Shown here one piece after another: positions 56,301-64,000 of a DNA stretch of 64,000 nt. Made by a program: the position numbers and the translations under genes. A model generated the notes under the pieces. The model was not told the DNA's origin, searched no databases, and saw nothing but the letters and a program-made list of their open reading frames with translations. The DNA comes from Apodemus sylvaticus (taxonomy: Eukaryota > Chordata > Mammalia > Rodentia > Muridae). The stretch is taken from contig NC_067495.1 in the NCBI RefSeq assembly GCF_947179515.1, positions 62,603,127 through 62,667,126 of the forward strand, read 5' to 3'. Positions within the stretch are counted from its first letter, which is position 1. The number at the start of each line of letters is the position of its first letter.

Positions 56301-56954
56301 GCACTGCTTTAGATGCCAGGGATACAAGCATATAAGATGGGCAAAAAGTTCTTTGTCCTAACAGAGTTTATAAAATGAAGTATTTGTTTCTTTTCATTTA
56401 CCCTGCCTGTCAGGCAAGCAATATCGATTTTAGTTTTTGATCTTGGCTGTGTGCTTTAGACTCAGCTGGCATGCTTCCATTAAAAACAATGATGTCTGGG
56501 GGCAAATACATGTGTGCACTCAAAGTTTACAGCTGCTCGGGAAGGAGTGAGTGTGCAACCGAGCTTGAGAAGGATTGGCTTTGAGCAGTGATTCCTGGAA
56601 TCACCCTGGGAACCAGGCATGGTGATACTCACCCAGAGCCCAGGCTGTGCAGCACAGCAAGACCTCCTATCAAATACAAGAAAATTAGAGTCAAGTACCA
56701 CCTTTTCAAGAATGCAGAAGCAGCAGGGTGTCCACACGCAAAAGAAGGCAGGCAGCTGGTTCCTCACCTCATGCCACACTCAACATTTACCTCAAAATGA
56801 ACAGAGGAGTTAAATGAAAAGGTTGTAATTTTAAAACATATTTTTAAAAAAATACACAGGAAGAGTTACTTGGACTGGGCAACCAAAGAAAAAGAGATAA
56901 ATTGAACTGCACCAAAATTAAAAAGAGAAGACTCCTCCTAGGAACTTAAAAATA

Positions 56955-57085
56955 AAACAAACACAAGAGGCAGGCAGATCTGTGAGTTCCAGGCCAGCCT
57001 GATTTATAGAGCAAATTCCAGGACAGCCAGGGCTATGCAGATAAACCCTCTCTCAAACAAACAAACAGACAAACAAACAAGTCCC
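56955..57085 (+). repeat. 5'-truncated B1 SINE, sense, with (AAAC)n tail
   Basis: cacaagaggcaggcagatct, ttccaggccagcctgattta, ggacagccagggctatgcag, then aaacaaacaaacagac. Confidence 0.85.
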
Positions 57086-57794
57086 CGAAAACCAAACCAA
57101 CCAAACAAAAAAACCCCCAAAACCATGAAAAGTAAATAAACAAATGAATGGGTCATTAGTATTTCATTCTCACAACAAATATTTGAGCACCCACTGTACC
57201 CATGTAAGTCCCTTTACTTTCTTGAGTGAGTCCTTGTTCTTTCTCTATAAAATAAGAGAGTGGGACATCTCTAAGGTCTATTGCAATTCAGTCTTATAAT
57301 TCTGTCAGGGGGCCTGTGCTAGGGGTGAGCATAGTGCACCAGATCTACTCTTAGAGACCTGGGGTTACTAAACATGTCCTTGATACTAGCGTATATTTCA
57401 TTTGAGAGAGAGAATTTTTTTAAAGTGAGTAGACAAGTTTTTCTAGTCTTGTTTTCAATTGCTCTAGAAAGCAGGCAACCTGTAAGAAACAGATAGCTTT
57501 TTTTTTCCTCCTCACTCACCATTTTTCTGATACCAAGTTGACCACAGAGATGGTCGTCCAAGGGCAGCATCAGAGGGAAGAGCTCAATTGGAGCAGACTA
57601 TAAAAGTTAAACAGAGGACAGAAAACAAAACTGTGTGCCTGCAGATAAAAGAACTGAGAGCAGTGGAGGGTGGGGGGACCCTACCAGAAAGCAGCCTACC
57701 ACTGTCTCTCTTCTCCAACTTCTTGCTCTCTCGTTCGTACACGTGTGCATATGCAGGCCAGAGGTTGACAGTAGTTGTCTTCCTCAGCCACTCC

Positions 57795-58232
57795 CTACCT
57801 TATTTTCAAAAGTTTTTTTAAATGTTATGTGTATGTCTGTGTGAGTGTATGCCACGTCTTTGCTGGTCACTTGGAAGACAGAAGAAGGCGATGGATGGAT
57901 GCTTGGAGCTGGATCTACAGGTGGTGACCTGCCTGACATGATTGCTGGGATCCAAAGTCAAGTCCTCTAGAGGAACAGGAAGCATGCTCCAATGCTGAGC
58001 CATCTCCCTACCTATCTCCTGAGACAAGGCCTCTCTTTCTGATGACGGAGATCATATATTTAGCTAGACTGGCTGTTCAGGAAGCTCCAGAGGTCTACCT
58101 GTCTCCGCGTCCCCAGTACTGGGATTTCATACATATGCCTCTGCACTTGGCTTTTATATGGGGACTGGGAAACTCGGGTCCTTGAGCTTTTATGTATGCC
58201 AAGCACTTCAACTAAGACATCTCCCCAGCCCT
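57795..58232 (-). repeat. B3 SINE followed by B4-like SINE, both antisense
   Basis: 57800-58012: ttaaatgttatgtgtatgtc, gatccaaagtcaagtcctct, gctgagccatctccctacc. 58020-58230: gagacaaggcctctctttct, ccagtactgggatttcatac, aagacatctccccagccc. Confidence 0.7.
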
Positions 58233-58514
58233 TGACCCTTACTCTCCTTTGTACCTGTAAGTAGTCTAATTGGTGGAAGAAAGATATGGCATGGTTCAGA
58301 TGATGGATAAGTGAGTCACCGTCCCTGGGCTTGAGCCCCCATTCTTTGCTTCACTATGACCCGGGATAAGCAGCCTGGCATCCTTTTGCATTAGTGTCAC
58401 TGTAAGTAAAGAATCGTCATAATGTTATTTCAGAGCCCCAATATGAAGATTATAAGCTTGGCAAGCATTCTATTTTGCCATCTAACTGTACATATGATAT
58501 TTAAGTTACTCGCA

Positions 58515-58700
58515 TTTGCTCCTTAATCTTTATTTTATGTAAAGTAAGTACTACTTTTCCAGTTTAATAGATAAATAAACCAAGGCACAGAGATATTGTC
58601 GCTATGTTAGTACTAACTAGGTCATTTTTGTAACCAGAAAAGATAGCCTAGTCACAGAGGCAAGATGTGAACCTAGGATAACTGGTTCCTTCATGCTCAC
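58515..58700 (-). repeat. MIR, antisense
   Basis: agtactacttttccagttta, ataaaccaaggcacagagat, agaggcaagatgtgaaccta. Confidence 0.6.
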
Positions 58701-59409
58701 TTAACCACAGGACTGTACACAAGCCATTGAATTCATCTAGATATTTACAGATAAATAACCTGAGTCAGCTCTAGGGATGCAGAGCAAAATGTGGGTTCCA
58801 TGCATGGAAATCTATACTGTAGATCAGGATGGAAGACATACATGGAAGAAAGGTGTAATAAAAGACACATCGTATTACAAGAGTTCTAAGTAGCTTTGTC
58901 ACAATGATCGGCCTCCGACTAGGTCCTTGACAGATACAAGGAGGGATTTGCAGCCAAGGAAAGCTTCGTAATAATAGCACAGGGATGGTAGGACTCTGGG
59001 AAGCATCTGTGCATTGGGGCAAACATCTTTTACCTATTGTTGGAGGATTCTTGGCAGGCCCCAGAAACTAAATGGCAAGGTCAGGGAAGTTATCTAGTGC
59101 TGTGCACTTCATTTTAGGATCCCATGGAAGTAGCTAGTCTAGAAGCATACACCGAGGCTGTCTTAGATGCATAGATTTTGAGATTTGAGCTCAAATTTGT
59201 CATAGCATACATGGAAAAACTGAAGCCAGAGACAAAAGAATGAGCCCCAGCAAGCCCACAGCAGCTGTAGTAGGCTTTGCTATGCTAATATTTCCAACCT
59301 GCATCTGAACGTCTGGGCCATTTCCTGAAGAAATTCTTCAGTGGCATCCCAATCTGTTTCCCTACTACCCAGAGATGTTCTTTAGCACTCTCTTGAAAGT
59401 TCCTGCTTC

Positions 59410-59535
59410 AGAACCACGTGTGGTGTGACACATATCTCTTAATTTCAGCACTTGAGAGGCAGAAACAGGAAGATTATGAATTTGAAGACAGCCTGGGCTA
59501 CACAGCAAAACCCTGCCAAAAAGCAATCCAAACAA
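59410..59535 (+). repeat. B1 SINE, sense, diverged
   Basis: cacgtgtggtgtgacacata, cacttgagaggcagaaacag, gacagcctgggctacacagc. Confidence 0.7.
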
Positions 59536-59739
59536 ACAAAAACAAAAACGTCACTAAGTGTCCTGTGTCATTAATGACCTATTCTACCACAAATGAAGTC
59601 TTGAGCAGAAAACTTGATGGGCTAGCCATGGCAACACAGACTGAGTTGAGAGAAAGACAGAATAGAGGTCTTAAAATGATGTGTCAACCTCACCCCCACA
59701 GTGACACTGACATTTTCAATTTTTCTCCGAATTGTCTCT

Positions 59740-59892
59740 TAGCCTCAGATGGTGGTACCAACGTGTAATTCTAGCATTCAGGAAGCAGAGACAGATGGAT
59801 CTCCATGAATTCAGGACCAGTGTGGTCTATGTAGCAAAGTTTTAGGTTGGCCAGGGCTACACAGTGAGACCCTGACCCTAAAAAAAATTCTA
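59740..59892 (+). repeat. B1 SINE, sense
   Basis: ctcagatggtggtaccaacg, caggaagcagagacagatgg, ggccagggctacacagtgag, A-tail. Confidence 0.8.
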
Positions 59893-59994
59893 AATGACAT
59901 CTATTGAGATGTGATTTGAATAGTTTTCCCATTTCAAGTGTATGAATTAAGTGGTTTAAGATGGTCATGAAGTTGTGCAACCATCACCAGAATC

Positions 59995-60058
59995 AATTTT
60001 AAAAGACTATTTATTTTATTGTATGTGTATGTGTGAATGCCTACATGTATATATGTGC

Positions 60059-60094
<36 letters not shown>

Positions 60095-60242
60095 CCAACA
60101 CAGGCCAGAATAGGGTGTTGGATCCCTGGAGCTGGAGTTGCAAGTTGCTGTGAGGTGCCTGATGTGGGTGCTATGAACCAAACCTGGGTCCTCTGCAAGA
60201 GCAGAAAGTGCTCTTACCCACTGAGCCATCTCTCCAGTCCCT
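59995..60242 (-). repeat. B3 SINE, antisense, with (TG)n
   Basis: (TG)n at 60060-60091, ttggatccctggagctggag, tgagccatctctccagtccc. Confidence 0.88.
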
Positions 60243-61129
60243 GTCACAATCAATTTTATAACCCTTTCATTTATAAATTTATAACATTTCATTACCCCTA
60301 AAGGTAAGCCCTTCTTACCCAGCCAAGTCCTCAGGCTACTACTGATCTTTTTCTCTTCTGTGTGTTTGCCTACTCTGGAATTTTCCCATTTATTATTACT
60401 GTTGTTATTGTTATGATGACAAAGGGTGCACCTTTTATACATATGCCTTTAACTAACTAAGAGAGAGAACTGCTGGCTCCTATGGCAACTTTATATTTAG
60501 ACATTTGAGGGACTCCCAGATTGTTTCTCACAGAGCTGGCTTCACTTCATTTTTCTGTTAGTCGTGTGTACAGCTTCGTCTTCCTTGCCAATTCAGGTAT
60601 TATTATTCTGTGTGTTCACAGTCATCTTAGTGGGCACGAAATGTTTCATTATGTTTTTGACCTGAATTTCCCTTACGACTATGACGTTGAGTATCTTTTC
60701 ATGGCCATTTGAATTACTTAAAAAATAAACATCGAATTATATCTCCTGCCCATTTTTGAGTTGGGTTGTTTGTTTTGGGTTTGGTTTGGTTTTACTGGAA
60801 TTGTAAAAGTTCATTTGTTTTTTGTTTCCTTGCTTTTGTGTTTGTATCTGAGACAGAATTTGAGTATGTAACCCAGGCTGGCCTTGAATTGCAACCTTTC
60901 TATCTCAGCTTCTCAAGCGCTACAGCATACCACCCTAGCTTAGAGTTCTTTGTGCATTTTGTGTATTGATAGCTACTCATATATGTGATTTGTTCATATA
61001 TTTTCTCAGTTCAAGGAGCTGCCGTTTCAGTTTCTTGATATACTTTAATACACAAAGGTTTTAATTTTTTTATGACAACCAACTTCTATTCTTCCCCGGA
61101 TGTTCATTCTTTTAGCAGCATAAGAAAGG

Positions 61130-61218
61130 GTTAGCTGGAGATATAGCTCAGTGGTAGAACATTTTCCTAGTATGCATGAAGACCTGGGTTTGATCCTCAA
61201 CATTACAAAGAGTGTGAA
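61130..61218 (+). repeat. ID-type SINE, sense
   Basis: ggttagctggagatatagct, cagtggtagaacattttcct, gacctgggtttgatcctcaa: a tRNA-derived ID head with box-like spacing. Confidence 0.75.
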
Positions 61219-61377
61219 ATTTTTGTTTCAGCCCAGGCCATATAGATTTAATTTGTCTTTTTTCATAATTTTGTAGTTTTAAATGTTTATATTTTTATCT
61301 TTGAGCCCATGTTGTATATGTTGTAAGGTAATGGTCCATGTTATAGGCTAAGACATCCTCTGGACACCTTTTAATAG

Positions 61378-61440
61378 TAATAATAATAATAATAATATAT
61401 TATAATACATTGTTAATACTAATACTATTATTTTGGTTAA
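61378..61440 (+). repeat. (TAA)n AT-rich repeat
   Basis: taataataataataataat, then degenerate AT. Confidence 0.8.
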
Positions 61441-61879
61441 ATATGCCATGATATGCATATAAGAAGACAACTTTATGGGCTTGATTCTCTTCTTCACCTT
61501 ATATGAGCACTCCAGGGCTCAAACCTGGCTTGCCAAGCGTGCTCAGCAACTAAAACATCTCTCTAACCATCCCCACTCTTCTTTCCATTGCTGAATTGTG
61601 TTGAGACTCCCGCCAACATCAGTTGATTAGCGCTGGACTCAGTTTGTCTCACTGATCCATGTGTGGGTCATTATGCCAATGCCACAATATTGTGATTATT
61701 TTGGTTAGTTTTGATTGCTGCACAGCAGCTTTTGAGATTGGGAAGTATTAATTCTCTGACCTTGGTTTTCACTGCTAAGATTATTTTGGCTCTGCCAGGG
61801 TCTATGAATTTCTACATGAATCCTGGAGTCATTTTTTTGTTTCTGCATTACCTTATTTTTGCCTAGTTCTTAGATGTTT

Positions 61880-62015
61880 GTTAAGGATATCAACAAGTAT
61901 TTATTAAATACTGACTGAACACCTACCACCTGTGTTACGTTTTGGAGTTATCATGGTGGGAAAAAATAGCTCTTAATTCTGCCTTCAGGGGTCTAAGAAT
62001 AGAGCGGGAAAGGCA
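61880..62015 (+). repeat. L2-type ancient LINE fragment
   Basis: caacaagtatttattaaata, actgaacacctaccacctgt, ctgccttcaggggtctaaga. Confidence 0.6.
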
Positions 62016-62514
62016 AACATTAATCAAATAATCACCAAAATAGAGGTGACATGAATAATAAATTGGCTAAATCAGAATGGGGTTGGAGAGAGTGGTGGGG
62101 CAAGGAAAACTTTCTTAGGGAAATCAGTAACCAGAAAAGTGCCTGCAGCTAGAAGGACTTTGGGAACAAGCACTAAGTAGCAGAGAATGAACAACACTAG
62201 GTAGGGGTCACCACTGATCCTGCAGGCCTGGGGGAGGGCCCAGGAGTGTTGTCCTGAAAACAAAAGGAAATCACCAACACAGAGAAGTAACACGATCTTA
62301 TTTTGCTTTCAAAATACTAGCTCTGGATGCTCTAAAGAGAATAAACTGGAGATACAGGCCATGACCATAAAGTGACAGTGGAAGTTTGGGTCAGGGTGGT
62401 GGCTCTTGAGACAAAGTGTTAAGACTAACAATTACAGATACAAGAGAAAACAAGACTGTAGAAATAGTCTTTGGTTAAAATGTTCTACCATGGATTGGAT
62501 GGTGTTGGGAGGGT

Positions 62515-62570
62515 TAGTTTTTTGTTTTTTGTTTTTTGTTTGTTTTTTTTTTGTTTTTTGTTTTTTTTAG
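62515..62570 (+). repeat. (TTTTTTG)n repeat
   Basis: T-rich run with regular single G, ending in agacaag; possibly a SINE tail without body. Confidence 0.85.
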
Positions 62571-62679
62571 ACAAGTTAAAAAAACACTAGGTAGCTTTGA
62601 GGGGGATCAGTGCTTTCAACTTTAAGGTGTCTTCTAGACATTTTTGGGGCTATTTGACTGTAATTCTGAATCATCCTTG

Positions 62680-62765
62680 CAAAGAAGCCATTTGCAGATG
62701 AGGAAACCGAGTACCATAAAGTTGGTTAAGTGGCAAAGCTAGCCAGGGTCCTACTAATCTAAAAA
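62680..62765 (-). repeat. MIR fragment, antisense
   Basis: gcagatgaggaaaccgagta, ggttaagtggcaaagctagc. Confidence 0.6.
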
Positions 62766-63389
62766 CAGCCACAGTGCTCCTTCTGTTCTAGGGCACTGGG
62801 GATGACTTTTTGAGAAGAGTCCATTTCAAATAGTTTCAGATAACAAGAGAAAAATCATTTGAAGCAGGTCTCCCCACCTACCAAGTCCTCTCAGACCTCA
62901 GAGCTTGTGCTCCTAAGGCAGCCTTCTCTCCTCTGTGTATATCTCCACAGCATAACAGCCAGCCCTCCCTCAGGATGTATCTGAGCCCCCAAACCTTTTA
63001 TTCCTAGACCCAGTCTGTTGATCACAAACAGAAAACTACCCGCTTCCTTTTCCTACAGTGATCATGCTGTCTGAAAGGCTTCATTGCTCTTAGAGACCAT
63101 TGTCACCACTCTGTGGGCAATGTATGGAAAGCTGAGATGCTAAGACATGGAGCCAGAAGCTGGGTGGTTAAAAAAAGTAACAAGTCAAGGTGAGCTCAGG
63201 GTGTTTGTTTGTTTGTTTAATGTCTAATGGGGAGTGCGAGGCAAGAAAATGAATGGGTGGTGGGAAAGGAAGCGGAATGAAAAGCTAGGAGAAAGAAAGA
63301 TAAGTCTAAAACTTCATGGAGGAAGAGGAAGAGAAAATAAAGTGTTCAAAGAAAGAAAAATTGGGGAGGAAACATCCTGCTTCCAAATC

Positions 63390-63548
63390 AGGAATCTGAC
63401 ATTTACTAGCTGGATGATGTTATGCAAGTTACTCAGTGTCTCTAAGTGGAGATAAAATTGCACTAACTTTATGAGGTTTGCGTAAGGATTATAGGGAAGG
63501 CATGTATGAAGCGTCCTGGACACAGTGTGCGTTGTGTGATAAGCACCT
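63390..63548 (+). repeat. MIR, sense
   Basis: ctgacatttactagctggat, gcaagttactcagtgtctct, gcgtaaggattatagggaag, aagcgtcctggacacag follow the MIR consensus in order. Confidence 0.75.
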
Positions 63549-64000
63549 GATAACTCTCAGCTGTCCCTCTGCCTAGGCCTGCCTAGGCATGTCTCTTGCA
63601 CAGGAGGTCCTCTGCTCCCGGACCAGTTCCAGGCTGGGCTACTTTATCTCACTAGATCTGGATCAGGCAGGAAATATCCTGTTTCAGCACACCTAGAAGA
63701 TACAGGACCTGTGACAATTGGTGTCACCTCCAAAAGTGATCCTTGGACTCTCTGCTGCCTTGGCTTGTTTCCTCTTTCCTTCCTTGTCTCTTCCCTACCA
63801 CCCCCACCATGCTGATTCTAATCTCTACCCAGTCATCGTGCTGCAATACCCTTCAAGGACCAAAGTCCTGTCCTTTTTCCTCCTTTAGGCAGTAATTGCC
63901 CAGTTGCTGAACAATAGCCTCACTACACTGACCCCATCATGACACCCTTTTGTGAAGCATGGCTCGTTGATTGTGCCTTCTAAATACTGTGCTTTTGGTC

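Larger units (their letters stand above)
60245..61870 (-). mobile_element. Ancient L1M fragments, antisense, with nested SINEs
   Basis: Reversed old L1 text at 60250-60760 (agactcccagattgtttctc-like block), 60950-61400 (atttgttcatatattttctc) and 61580-61860 (ttattttggctctgccaggg). An antisense B1-like SINE lies at about 60840-60945. Frames are fully decayed. Confidence 0.55.

Noticed and set aside
61130..61218. Possible tRNA gene
   Set aside because: The tRNA-like head belongs to an ID SINE with A-rich tail and cannot fold as a full cloverleaf.

Overview
The window is rodent nuclear DNA, almost certainly mouse (genus Mus). It is packed with murine repeats on both strands: B1, B2, B3, B4 and ID SINEs, MaLR (ORR1-type) LTRs, and young and old LINE-1 pieces. 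It also keeps ancient mammalian repeats (MIR, L2, MLT/MST-like LTRs). Two protein-coding loci fix the place. A five-exon gene on the minus strand (7688-10947) is the orthologue of human CXorf49. The first coding exon of NHSL2 lies on the plus strand (39153-39432). These two are neighbours on human Xq13.1, so the window is inferred to be the syntenic part of the rodent X chromosome.

Layout. 1-1 kb: a processed pseudogene of Pebp1 entering from the left edge. 1-7.4 kb: a repeat-dense block with two B1-born hexanucleotide expansions, a 20-bp tandem array inside an LTR, a long inverted duplication and several L1 ends. 7.7-11 kb: the CXorf49 orthologue with all splice junctions readable. 12.65-14.53 kb: a minus-strand TRIM52/TRIM41-like RING-finger locus that looks like an old retrocopy. 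Its 213-codon reading frame is open but stops just before a decayed B-box. 14.69-16.21 kb: a CpG-rich minisatellite of about 36 units of 38-44 bp immediately upstream of that RING frame. 16.6-37.9 kb: intergenic DNA, mostly SINE, LINE and LTR copies, including a direct duplication (30.5/31.7 kb). A perfect 34-bp-arm hairpin lies at 37.4 kb. 38.7-40.0 kb: CpG island, G-run tract and first coding exon of Nhsl2. 39.4-64 kb: the start of Nhsl2 intron 1, with no second exon seen.

The genes do not form a pathway. Nhsl2 is a Nance-Horan-family actin regulator, CXorf49 is a poorly characterised X-linked gene, and the RING locus is an orphan candidate E3 ligase fragment. No CRISPR array, tRNA, rRNA, operon or bacterial feature is present. 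The most unusual objects are the CpG-rich minisatellite abutting the RING frame, the RING frame itself, the perfect hairpin upstream of Nhsl2, and the inverted duplication at 3.2-4.1 kb. Repeat family names come from recognising consensus sequences by eye, and repeat edges are good to about 10-30 bases.
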